Below, one piece after another: positions 25,245 to 33,061 of a DNA stretch of 64,000 bases. Source of the stretch: Bdellovibrio sp. SKB1291214 (lineage in GTDB: Bacteria > Bdellovibrionota > Bdellovibrionia > Bdellovibrionales > Bdellovibrionaceae); contig NZ_CP106855.1 in NCBI RefSeq assembly GCF_002209355.2, positions 2,356,001-2,420,000 on the forward strand, written 5' to 3'. Made by a program: the position numbers and the translations under genes. The notes beneath the pieces were generated by a model. The model made no database searches. It saw only the letters and a program-made list of their open reading frames with translations, and was not told the DNA's origin. Position 1 is the stretch's first letter, and each line of letters begins with the position of its first letter.

Positions 25245-26723
25245 ATGTCGATTCAAGAAAACGCGCTGCGCGCGGAAAAACGTAAAAAATTGCATGCTCT
25301 TCGCGAGAAGGGCATTAATCCTTATCCATATTCGTTCGAAAATAAAACAGCGATCAAAGAGATCGTTGAAAAGCACGCTGCTGGTTTGCAAGCAGGCGAA
25401 AAAAAGCCTGAATCTGTATACCGTGTCGCAGGTCGTTTGATGACTTTGCGTGCGATGGGTAAGGCTTGTTTCTTCAACGTTCAGGATCAATCCGGAACTG
25501 TGCAAGTTTACGTAAAAACGGAAGAGTTGGCAGAAAAAGAAAAAGCCGCTTTTGATTTGGTGGACCTAGGCGACATTGTGGGTGTCGAAGGTTACGTTTT
25601 CAAATCTCAAAAAGGTGAATTCTCCATTTACCTAAAACACTTTGAAATCTTGACGAAATCGATCGAACCATTGCCAGAGAAATTTCACGGCGTGCAAGAT
25701 ATCGAAATCAAATACCGTCACAGACATTTGGATCTAATGACGGACGCGGATTCTCGTAAAGTTTTCGAAACTCGTTCTAAAATTATTTCTGAAATCCGCA
25801 GATTCTTGGACTCTCGCGGTTTTATGGAAGTGGAAACTCCAACGCTTCAGCCCATCTATGGTGGTGCAGCTGCGACGCCATTCACAACTCACCACAAAGC
25901 TTTGGATATGAAGCTTTACATGAGAATTTCCCCTGAACTTTACTTGAAACGTCTCTTGGTGGGCGGCTTCGAGAAAGTTTACGAAATCTCTAAAAACTTC
26001 CGTAACGAAGGTATCGACAGAACTCACAATCCAGAGTTCTCTTTGCTTGAGTTCTATGAAGCTTACACAGACTACAACTATCAAATGAATCAATTCGAGG
26101 AACTTGTTTCTCAATTGGCATTGAAAATCACTGGCAGCATGAAGGTTTCTTACCAAGGGAAAGAAATCGATTTCACGCCTCCATGGAGACGTTTGACTGT
26201 TCATGATGGTGTTCGCGAATACGCGAAGATCGATCCAGACAAGGCAACGGACCAAGAATTGTTCGAAGCTGTTAACAAAATGGGCGGTGACTTGGATGCT
26301 CCAGGTAAGCGCGGTGAAATGATCATGGAGTTGTTCGAACTTACAGCAGAACAGCACTTGTTCCAGCCAACATTCGTTATGGATCATCCCAAAGAAATTT
26401 CTCCACTGACAAAGATCCATCGTAAAGATGATCGTCTGGTAGAGCGTTTCGAACCGTTTGCGGCGTGCATGGAAATCGGGAATTCATACTCTGAGTTGAA
26501 CGATCCTGAAGATCAGTTAGCACGTTTGAAAGAACAAGAAGCTGCTCGTGGGACGGATGAAGAGGCTCATCCGATGGATGAAGACTTCTTGTTGGCGATC
26601 GATGCCGGGATGCCGCCGACAGGTGGCGTGGGGCTGGGAATTGAGCGTATCGTGATGATCCTGACGGATCGTCCTTCGATCCGCGATATTATTTTCTTTC
26701 CGACCATGAGGATAACTAAGTAA
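25245..26723 (+). CDS. lysS: Lysyl-tRNA synthetase, class II
   Basis: Charges tRNA-Lys with lysine using ATP. The 492-aa protein is full length. It has an OB-fold anticodon-binding domain at ~60-160 and a class II catalytic core with motif 1 (FLDSRGFMEVETPTLQ), motif 2 (FRNEGIDRTHNPEFSLLEFYEAY) and motif 3 (GGVGLGIERIVMILTDRPSIRD). A TTGGA stretch just before the ATG is a modest ribosome site. It follows the aldolase gene directly. A large palindrome lies just after its stop codon. Confidence 0.95.
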   Translation: MSIQENALRAEKRKKLHALREKGINPYPYSFENKTAIKEIVEKHAAGLQAGEKKPESVYRVAGRLMTLRAMGKACFFNVQDQSGTVQVYVKTEELAEKEKAAFDLVDLGDIVGVEGYVFKSQKGEFSIYLKHFEILTKSIEPLPEKFHGVQDIEIKYRHRHLDLMTDADSRKVFETRSKIISEIRRFLDSRGFMEVETPTLQPIYGGAAATPFTTHHKALDMKLYMRISPELYLKRLLVGGFEKVYEISKNFRNEGIDRTHNPEFSLLEFYEAYTDYNYQMNQFEELVSQLALKITGSMKVSYQGKEIDFTPPWRRLTVHDGVREYAKIDPDKATDQELFEAVNKMGGDLDAPGKRGEMIMELFELTAEQHLFQPTFVMDHPKEISPLTKIHRKDDRLVERFEPFAACMEIGNSYSELNDPEDQLARLKEQEAARGTDEEAHPMDEDFLLAIDAGMPPTGGVGLGIERIVMILTDRPSIRDIIFFPTMRITK

Positions 26724-26724
26724 C

Positions 26725-26831
26725 GGGTGGAGGCGGCCCTCAAGGCACCAGCTGACGTCGTTGCTTCGTCGTCGGCGTACAGGGAGTACGCCTTCCTCCT
26801 TGCGCCTAGCATCTGGTACCTTGATGACCAC
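26725..26831. repeat. Large imperfect palindrome (REP/REPIN-like or leader element)
   Basis: A 107-bp inverted-repeat element between lysS and the rhodanese gene. From outside in: GGTGG pairs with CCACC, TCAAGGCACCAG with CTGGTACCTTGA (one mismatch), and an apical GGCGTAC with GTACGCC around a 5-nt AGGGA loop; the arms between are partly paired. It is more GC-rich than its flanks and encodes no plausible peptide. No target-site duplication was found. It could be a repeated palindromic element, a terminator-like structure, or a leader RNA. Confidence 0.6.
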
Positions 26832-26858
26832 CTGAAGTTAGTCTTTTTAGGAGTTCTT

Positions 26859-27788
26859 ATGAGAAATATTCTTGGTGCGTTGATTGTTCTTCTTGCCTTC
26901 GTCGCATGTCAGACGAAACCTACGAAAATAACATCTGAACAGGGTGTGGTTGGTGCTCCTGAAAAGTTGATGGATGGAAGTCCTGTTATTCTGGATGTTC
27001 GGGCGCCGTTTGATTTTAATCTTTCCCATGTGCCGGGGGCTATCAATGTTCGTTGGGAGGATTTCTCTTCTCAAGATCCGAATTCTCGTGGGGTTTTGCA
27101 GGAAGATCTTTTTGCGATTGCTCGCAGACTGGCTTTGATCGGTATTGATCCGGACTCAAAGGTCGTGATTTTGGGTAAGGGTAACTTGGGCAACGGAGAA
27201 GAGGGTCGTATTGCTTGGACCTTGAATGTTTTGGGGGTAAAGAACGTTCACACAGCTTTGCACACAGTCGCTCGCGCCATGAACCCTAAAGGTGATGAGC
27301 CTTTGGTCAAGAATAAGCCTATCTGGAAGCCTGTTGTTGATGAATCCCTGTTCATTGATGCTCGCAACTTTAAAGCCTATGCGACTCAAACACTTTCTCC
27401 CTTGAAAATGACGGGGAAAAAGAAAAACAAAAAGTCCATGGATCTTCCGGTCAGCTCATTATTCGGAATGAACTTTAACGATGCCAAAGGCAAAGTGGTT
27501 ATTTTGGATGTGCGTGCATCGGCCGAATACGGCATCAATAATTTGACGAAGTATAAGAACGTCAAAGCGCCGGTGGTTCAGCTTGAATGGAAAGAGTTCT
27601 TTAACGAAGACAATTCTGTGAAAAAAGATATCGAAAAAAAGTTAGAATCTAAGGGCATCACTAAGGACAAAATCGTGATGTTGATCAGCAACCATGGGGT
27701 GCGTTCCGGAGCTGTGACTTATGCTCTTCGTGAAATGGGTTTCCGTCAAAGTGTGAATTTTGCCGGGGGCTATGAGCAGTGGAAGTAA
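26859..27788 (+). CDS. Tandem rhodanese-like lipoprotein without catalytic Cys
   Basis: A 309-aa lipoprotein starting at ATG 26859 (AGGAG five nt upstream), with lipobox VAC and C17 as the lipidated residue. Two rhodanese-like domains follow, each with the ILDVRAxxxF/Y-type entry (VILDVRAPFDFNLSHVPGA and VVILDVRASAEYGINN). The active-site loops read GKGNLGNG and SNHGVRSG, with no Cys; C17 is the only cysteine in the whole protein. It therefore cannot do sulfur transfer and is more likely a binding or sensing protein at the membrane. The thioesterase gene starts inside its last codons. Confidence 0.8.
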   Translation: MRNILGALIVLLAFVACQTKPTKITSEQGVVGAPEKLMDGSPVILDVRAPFDFNLSHVPGAINVRWEDFSSQDPNSRGVLQEDLFAIARRLALIGIDPDSKVVILGKGNLGNGEEGRIAWTLNVLGVKNVHTALHTVARAMNPKGDEPLVKNKPIWKPVVDESLFIDARNFKAYATQTLSPLKMTGKKKNKKSMDLPVSSLFGMNFNDAKGKVVILDVRASAEYGINNLTKYKNVKAPVVQLEWKEFFNEDNSVKKDIEKKLESKGITKDKIVMLISNHGVRSGAVTYALREMGFRQSVNFAGGYEQWK

Positions 27789-28270
27789 ACTCTCAAGATC
27801 TAATTAAAATCCTTTCAGATAATATTAAACTTTATGAGCACTTGGGAATCACCGTGGAAACACTTAATTCCCATCGCGTGGTTTTAAAAGTCGACCTTCA
27901 AAAAAATCTGAATCACAAGGGCACAGCTTTTGGTGGCAGCCTGTATGCAACGGGAGTTTTAAGTGCTTACGCTTTAGTGTTGGCAGGCTTGAAACACTAT
28001 CAAATCGACACGGAAAATATCGTGATTGCCAAGGGCGTGATTGAATATCATCGACCGATCGATTCGGATTTCCGAATCGTCTGCGCGTTTGCGGACTTGG
28101 CCCAGGAGCAGTCTTTTTACCAGGAACTCAAAGATAAAAAACGAGTTCGTCGTGATCTTCAAGTTCACATATTCAAGGATGGTGGTTCAGAGGGTCTACT
28201 CCGCGGTGTCATTCCCGAGTCGGGTGTCCTGGGAGCGTCGCTCGTAGGCTCTTTCGTCGTCAGGATGTGA
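27779..28270 (+). CDS. YiiD_C-type hotdog thioesterase
   Basis: A 163-aa protein of the YiiD C-terminal thioesterase family, expected to hydrolyse acyl-CoA or acyl-ACP thioesters. [17 protein letters not shown] is the family signature, and [12 protein letters not shown] and the final [12 protein letters not shown] strand fit the hotdog fold. Its GTG start at 27779 overlaps the end of the rhodanese gene by 10 nt. The last ~34 codons run into the 3' end of the convergent kinase gene. The family's final strand lies in that overlap, so the frame is likely real to its stop. Confidence 0.8.
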   Translation: MEVNSQDLIKILSDNIKLYEHLGITVETLNSHRVVLKVDLQKNLNHKGTAFGGSLYATGVLSAYALVLAGLKHYQIDTENIVIAKGVIEYHRPIDSDFRIVCAFADLAQEQSFYQELKDKKRVRRDLQVHIFKDGGSEGLLRGVIPESGVLGASLVGSFVVRM

Positions 28271-30348
28271 GACAGGGTCTGTAAGACCTCTGATTTCTTC
28301 ACCGGTTTTACCATGTACATATCGCAGCCAGCGACCAAAGCTCGCTGCAGATCTTCCAATACGGCTGTTGCCGTCAAAGCCACAATCGGTGTGTGACCTT
28401 TTTTATTTTCTTTTTCAAAATGGCGGATCAATTCCGTCGCTTTATATCCCGACATGATAGGCATTTGCATGTCCATGAATACCAGATCAAATTTTCCTTC
28501 TTTGAATTTATCAACGGCTTCTTTACCATTCACAGCTTCCGTTAAATTAAAAGGCTGCGTTTTTAGATAGTGAGTCATCAACAGTCGGTTGTCTTGAGAG
28601 TCATCCACCAGCAAAAGATTTAAGGTTCTGCCTGCAAACTGTTGGTTTAGATTAACCACCGCAGTTGTTTTAACTTCGGTTGTAGTGACCTCTTCAGGTT
28701 GGTGAGGCAAGACGATTCGAAACGTCGTGCCACGACCGGCAAGGCTGCGCAATTCAAGACGGCCACCCATGATCTCCACCAAGTTTTTTGAAATAACTAA
28801 ACCCAAGCCGGTTCCGCCGTAACGGCGAGTGGTACCCTCTTCAGCTTGATAAAAAGGAGAGAACAAGCTGCTTTGCTTATCGCGGGGGATACCGATGCCT
28901 GTGTCGCGTATTTCTAAAACCAGATAGGGATGGGGATGGGCGATGTTTTCAATCCCCACGTGAATATCGACTTCACCTTCTTCCGTGAATTTTAATGCGT
29001 TACCAATGAGGTTGAATAAGACCTGGCGCAAGCGAGTGGGATCCCCACGTTGATAGAGGGGGACATTTTCATCTATGTGCAGTTGAAAGTTCAAACCTTT
29101 TTCTTCCGCTTTGATTTGCAGAATTTCAAACACGGAACGGACGGTGCTATGAAGATTGTAAGTGATGCTTTCGATGGAAAGGGCTTTGGCTTCGATTTTG
29201 GAAAAATCTAATAAGTCGTTGATCAACGCTTTGAGGTTTTCTCCAGCATGACTGAATAAAGTCAGATAACGCTCTTGATCTTTGGAGAGATTGGTTTCTT
29301 TTAATAGCTCCAGCATTCCCAGGACGGAATTTAAAGGTGTACGAATCTCATGACTCATGCGAGCCAGGAAATCAGATTTTGCACGCGAGGCCTCTTCGGC
29401 CTGTTCTTTGGCGGATTTTAATTCTTGCTCCGTGTCCCGCAAGCGATCCACCTTATCAGTAAGTCCCGACACCGCAGCGCCGGCCATCAAGGCTGAAAAA
29501 CAAAGAGTTAAAAGTGTGGCGGGTGTTTGAACTGCCGAGAAATCCTGAGGCCAGGGATTTCCCATCAAGATAGGCATGGCCAAGGCCAAGAAGGCGACCC
29601 ATGTGTTCACGAAAATCGCCGTTTTTAAACCGTACCAGCTTGCGCAGAATAGCACGACGATCCCATAGGCGTACCACGACTGTGATAAAGGAAGTTTAAG
29701 ACTCAGTCCCAAGCTGATCGCCAGCAAAGAGGCCATCACGATTTTTTCTTTTTTCGAAAGATGATAGAACCAGCGCATTTCCACATACTCAGCTGGAAAT
29801 TTCGATAGACGTTTTTTATCAAGCCACGGTGACAGCAAAATCAGTAAGGGCAGTGATAGGACGACACCGCTCATGAAATTTCCGATAAGACTTAAGACAC
29901 TGGTCCAAACAAATTGCTCGCGATTGATTTGTCCTGCTCCTAAAAGGATGCCTTGTACACCGATCGAAAGAAGGACTGAAGGGATGATAATCCCATATAA
30001 GGTGTAGAGTGAAATGCCTTTCGGAGATGAACTCCAACCATCCATTTTAAAGCGCTCTTTAACTAAGATCCATGACAGGGCCACGTGCAAAGTTTCCGGT
30101 AATGCGTTTAAGGGAAAAAGCAGGGGGTTGGTGACTCCCCACATAGGGGCTGTCAGCGTGGCGTTTAGAAAAAGTGGAATAAGAACCCCGGGTCCCCACC
30201 AAAGAGTCATGGGAATTGCAAACGCCACGGGAAAATTCACGAAGGATGCGCCCGTCGTGGCAATATAGTTCAGACTAAGATGGGTATTGATATGGAAAAT
30301 ACCGAAACACAAAACCCATATCCACCAAGGTAAACGCTTTTTGTTCAT
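28165..30348 (-). CDS. MASE1-like membrane hybrid sensor histidine kinase
   Basis: A 727-aa inner-membrane kinase. The N-terminal ~300 residues hold eight or more hydrophobic helices resembling MASE1 sensor modules. A short coiled linker leads to HisKA with H333 ([14 protein letters not shown]), HATPase_c ([26 protein letters not shown]), and a receiver ([26 protein letters not shown]). The last ~34 residues form a Pro/Ser/Thr-rich tail after the receiver, which lies exactly where the gene overlaps the thioesterase on the other strand. No response-regulator gene is adjacent. The signal is unknown. Confidence 0.88.
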   Translation of the reverse strand: MNKKRLPWWIWVLCFGIFHINTHLSLNYIATTGASFVNFPVAFAIPMTLWWGPGVLIPLFLNATLTAPMWGVTNPLLFPLNALPETLHVALSWILVKERFKMDGWSSSPKGISLYTLYGIIIPSVLLSIGVQGILLGAGQINREQFVWTSVLSLIGNFMSGVVLSLPLLILLSPWLDKKRLSKFPAEYVEMRWFYHLSKKEKIVMASLLAISLGLSLKLPLSQSWYAYGIVVLFCASWYGLKTAIFVNTWVAFLALAMPILMGNPWPQDFSAVQTPATLLTLCFSALMAGAAVSGLTDKVDRLRDTEQELKSAKEQAEEASRAKSDFLARMSHEIRTPLNSVLGMLELLKETNLSKDQERYLTLFSHAGENLKALINDLLDFSKIEAKALSIESITYNLHSTVRSVFEILQIKAEEKGLNFQLHIDENVPLYQRGDPTRLRQVLFNLIGNALKFTEEGEVDIHVGIENIAHPHPYLVLEIRDTGIGIPRDKQSSLFSPFYQAEEGTTRRYGGTGLGLVISKNLVEIMGGRLELRSLAGRGTTFRIVLPHQPEEVTTTEVKTTAVVNLNQQFAGRTLNLLLVDDSQDNRLLMTHYLKTQPFNLTEAVNGKEAVDKFKEGKFDLVFMDMQMPIMSGYKATELIRHFEKENKKGHTPIVALTATAVLEDLQRALVAGCDMYMVKPVKKSEVLQTLSHILTTKEPTSDAPRTPDSGMTPRSRPSEPPSLNM

Positions 30349-30414
30349 GGCTCCATTTTAGGAGCAATTTGAAAAGCCGCAGCTCAAGATTCAGGTAATT
30401 GTGAAGGAACAAAT

Positions 30415-30436
30415 ATGCCAGACGTTACTCTGGCAT
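30415..30436 (-). terminator. Hairpin at the end of the cytochrome-like gene
   Basis: ATGCCAGA pairs perfectly with TCTGGCAT around a 6-nt loop that includes part of the stop codon of the minus-strand gene ending at 30425. The run after it on the minus strand is only moderately T-rich, so termination is likely but not strong. Confidence 0.5.
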
Positions 30437-31369
30437 TCCTGCGTCGATCCAGCGTTTTAGATAATCCGCTTCGGCAGCCGTCAGCGGCATATTCAACCGA
30501 GCCGGCGGCATAATACTGTCAGTAAGACCGGGAACTGTGATTTTATACAAGAAACTATCGACACCACTTCGTGGTGTAACGATCGGCTTATCATACATAT
30601 CTTTAGCTTCCACAATGCGCGCGACTGAATCCAGGCGTGGATCCTTAGGGCGTTTTGACAAATCACTGTGGCAGCTCAAACATTTCGCATCAAAGAAAGC
30701 CATGCGCAGATTTTTAAAACTCAGTTCCAACTGCCCCAAGTCCGGCTGCGGGGTCGGCGTCGGTGTTGGGTTTGTTCCACTGCCCGGAGGATTTGTCGGT
30801 GGAGGAGGCGGAGGGCCTGGAGGGCCTGGTGGTTTCGGCGGCGCCGGCGGTGCGCCTGGAGGCCCCGGAGGACCTGGCTGAGTCGTCGGCGGAGTTGGTG
30901 TCACCGTTGGGGAAGGAGTAACCGTCGGCGCTGGAGTCGGCGCGGGCGCAGTCGCAGAACTGCACTCGGGAAGCTCCTTCACACGTTGTGCCGCGCGATT
31001 ATTCGTTTTGTTATCAAAGTACGAACGTAAGATTTGTAATTCACAGGCACTCAGAGATAGGTATCCCTTATGACGAGGAGGCATATCGCCAGATTCAACT
31101 GTCGCCATGATGTCATCGCGATTGTCATACACGCTCTCTTCAGTGTCTAGCACCGGAGCTTTCGAGGTATGGCAGTCCAGGCACGTGCGAAGGGAGGTTT
31201 TGTTAACGATGTAATAGTCGATCAGCGACTCGGAAAACTCATTCACCTTGGGTGTTTTCAAAATGATGTCGCCGGTTTTAAATAAACCCATCTCTTCCAT
31301 CGCGTAGCCGCAACCGGAAAGTGAAGAAGCAATCAGAATGGATTTAAGCAACAGACCCCAGGTTTTCAT
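30425..31369 (-). CDS. Dihaem c-type cytochrome-like lipoprotein with proline-rich linker
   Basis: A 314-aa predicted lipoprotein from ATG 31369, with lipobox SGC and C20. Two CxxCH haem-attachment sites lie in separate domains: CLDCH at 63-67 and CLSCH at 230-234. Met residues that could be distal ligands follow each (M96 in GDMPPRH, and M287 or M294 in the second). Residues ~140-210 are a Pro/Thr/Gly linker with poly-Pro stretches. Two haems tethered by a flexible arm suggest electron transfer to a partner across the periplasm or at the outer surface. A palindrome lies in its upstream region. Confidence 0.8.
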   Translation of the reverse strand: MKTWGLLLKSILIASSLSGCGYAMEEMGLFKTGDIILKTPKVNEFSESLIDYYIVNKTSLRTCLDCHTSKAPVLDTEESVYDNRDDIMATVESGDMPPRHKGYLSLSACELQILRSYFDNKTNNRAAQRVKELPECSSATAPAPTPAPTVTPSPTVTPTPPTTQPGPPGPPGAPPAPPKPPGPPGPPPPPPTNPPGSGTNPTPTPTPQPDLGQLELSFKNLRMAFFDAKCLSCHSDLSKRPKDPRLDSVARIVEAKDMYDKPIVTPRSGVDSFLYKITVPGLTDSIMPPARLNMPLTAAEADYLKRWIDAGMPE

Positions 31370-31438
31370 CGATATATCTTTTATCAAAGGATTCGCAGAC
31401 TTGGGAGGAGTCGTCAGAGGAAAAGAAAAACTTGCTGG

Positions 31439-31459
31439 AGTGTCACAAATTTTGACACT
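31439..31459. promoter_or_regulatory. Palindromic operator candidate upstream of the cytochrome-like gene
   Basis: AGTGTCA (31439-31445) and TGACACT (31453-31459) are perfect inverted halves around a 7-nt centre, 70 nt upstream of ATG 31369. Size and symmetry resemble sites of CRP/FNR-family regulators, but the spacer is not the usual one, so the regulator is unknown. Confidence 0.4.
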
Positions 31460-31481
31460 CACTGCAGGGTTCAAATCAAAA

Positions 31482-31512
31482 TAAAAAAAGCCAGAGAGTG
31501 AATTCTGGCTTC
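31482..31512 (-). terminator. Intrinsic terminator of the Cys-rich secreted protein gene
   Basis: AGCCAGA pairs with TCTGGCT around an 8-nt loop, with seven T after the stem on the minus strand. It separates the HD-GYP and secreted-protein pair from the cytochrome-like gene downstream. Confidence 0.85.
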
Positions 31513-31535
31513 TTCAAGTTAGCTTGTCGAATGGA

Positions 31536-31925
31536 CTATTTGCTCTTTTTGATCGTGAGAGACTGGAACCGGGCTTGTTGAGAGGCCGGTTTGCGATCCG
31601 AACGGGCTGAAGTCACACACTCGAAACGTTGGGTGTCAGACATTTCAGTTTCCTCACCGCATTTATCCAGAGCAGAAGGGTTAAAGGCTTGGCCTTGAAT
31701 AGAATCCCAACATTTCCAGAACTGAGTGTCTTCTTTTTGCAAGTTACACACTGTCACTGCATACCAATCCACGTTTTCGTTTTTTTGAACTTTTTCGCGA
31801 CATTGTTCGGCGTCTTTTTCACTCGTAAAACGATCGCAAATCCCGGGAGGATTCGTCGGCTCTAACGCCAATGCGATAAGTGGAACAAGTGCTACCAACG
31901 CGATTGAATGCAGGACCTTTTTCAT
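31536..31925 (-). CDS. Secreted Cys-containing hypothetical protein, 129 aa
   Basis: A signal peptide (1-20, ending IALAL) is followed by a mature domain with six Cys (GICD, EQCRE, TVCNL, WKCWD, DKCGE, FECVT) that suggests three disulfides, then a basic Lys/Arg/Gln-rich tail. No family recognised. It starts 5 nt after the HD-GYP stop on the same strand, so the two are cotranscribed. Confidence 0.7.
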   Translation of the reverse strand: MKKVLHSIALVALVPLIALALEPTNPPGICDRFTSEKDAEQCREKVQKNENVDWYAVTVCNLQKEDTQFWKCWDSIQGQAFNPSALDKCGEETEMSDTQRFECVTSARSDRKPASQQARFQSLTIKKSK

Positions 31926-31929
31926 TTTC

Positions 31930-32874
31930 TTATGCAGCCTTTATCTTAAACAGTACAGAGTACAGTGCCTTAAGCATGTCGGGATCATATCGACCCGCCA
32001 GCTTCTCTTTCATCATTGTCACTGCATCTATCGGCTTAAGTGGCACATTATATGAGCGTTGAGTTGTCATGGCATCATAGGTATCGGTGATTGCCACAAT
32101 TCGAGCAAATGGATGAATCTCGTCCCCCATCAATTGTTGGGGATAACCGTTCCCAGACCAGGACTCATGGTGCTCAAAGCAGGCGGCTTTAATGGCGTCT
32201 GAGATGTTAGGGTGGTTGTTCAAGATAACTAGACCATACTGAGGATGCATTTTCATTTGCTCCCACTCAGCATCAGTCAGTCCGCCTTTTTTGCAAAGAA
32301 TATCAAGACTTACATTGCGTTTACCAATGTCATGGAAAAGAGCACCCACACCCAGTTCTTCCAGCTCTTTAGGGTTGTACCCCATAGCCTTACCTAAACC
32401 CAACGAGTAGATACTGACGTCCAGGGAGTGGTTGTAAGTGTAAAAGTCATGACCGGAAAGGGAGATCATAAAGCCCATCGCCTCGGGAGCATTCTCCATA
32501 AGGTCGATAAAGTCTGTGATGATAGGCCGTGATTCATCAAGGGCTTTGTTGACATCAGGGTTTTCAAAAAGATCTTCCATCAAAGCGACCGAAGATTCAC
32601 GAAGGATTTTTGCTTTCTCGAAAGGATCTAGCTTATCAGAGTTCATTTCCTCTTTGACCCAGTCACGGTACGTCTGCTTATCTTCCATACGAACAAAGAA
32701 TGAGTCACCCGTATCGCGAGAGTGCAGGCGTGTGATCTTGCCATCAGAGATTTTATCCCCGGCGCGAAGATACAAAATATACTTGCCATCCACTGCGACA
32801 AAAATGTCGAAGCTAGTGATTTTGTCAGGACGTAAAGTAGCAAGACGAATGCGGAAATATTGGCTATCGGTCAT
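31930..32874 (-). CDS. HD-GYP domain protein (probable c-di-GMP phosphodiesterase)
   Basis: A 314-aa cytoplasmic protein. Residues 1-120 form a separate N-terminal domain that I do not recognise. The HD-GYP domain covers ~140-310: H149 (YNHSLDVS), the HD pair at 181-182 (FHDIGKRNV), H210 (MHPQYG), H235/H236 (EHHESW), the GYP motif as GNGYP at 241-245, and D264 (AITDTYDAMT). All metal ligands and the GYP loop are intact, so it should hydrolyse c-di-GMP. In Bdellovibrio this messenger controls motility and predation. It is divergent from the HExxH gene. Confidence 0.88.
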   Translation of the reverse strand: MTDSQYFRIRLATLRPDKITSFDIFVAVDGKYILYLRAGDKISDGKITRLHSRDTGDSFFVRMEDKQTYRDWVKEEMNSDKLDPFEKAKILRESSVALMEDLFENPDVNKALDESRPIITDFIDLMENAPEAMGFMISLSGHDFYTYNHSLDVSIYSLGLGKAMGYNPKELEELGVGALFHDIGKRNVSLDILCKKGGLTDAEWEQMKMHPQYGLVILNNHPNISDAIKAACFEHHESWSGNGYPQQLMGDEIHPFARIVAITDTYDAMTTQRSYNVPLKPIDAVTMMKEKLAGRYDPDMLKALYSVLFKIKAA

Positions 32875-33061
32875 AGGGAAATTCTGCCATGAACACAGAT
32901 GCTTAGGAATTAAATCCGCATCGGTTTTTAACTTAAGTCCTTGGTCTAGATTGAGGGCGCGAATGTCGCTCGGAAAGTACCAATCTGAGTCGACAGAGAA
33001 AGCCTATATCCTCAATAAGTTTTCTCTATCGAACTATTTCAAGAAATCCGAACAGTTCTGT

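Noticed and set aside
26727-26858. N-terminal extension of the rhodanese lipoprotein across the palindrome
   Set aside because: It would bury the lipoprotein signal and it reads through the repeat; ATG 26859 has a good ribosome site and lipobox.
30537-30881. Gly-rich frame opposite the cytochrome-like gene
   Set aside because: It is the mirror of the Pro-rich linker on the other strand, a composition effect.
32516-33061. Upstream extension of the HExxH protein frame to 32516
   Set aside because: It lies antisense to the HD-GYP gene and the added residues look random; the ATG at 33062 gives a normal signal peptide.
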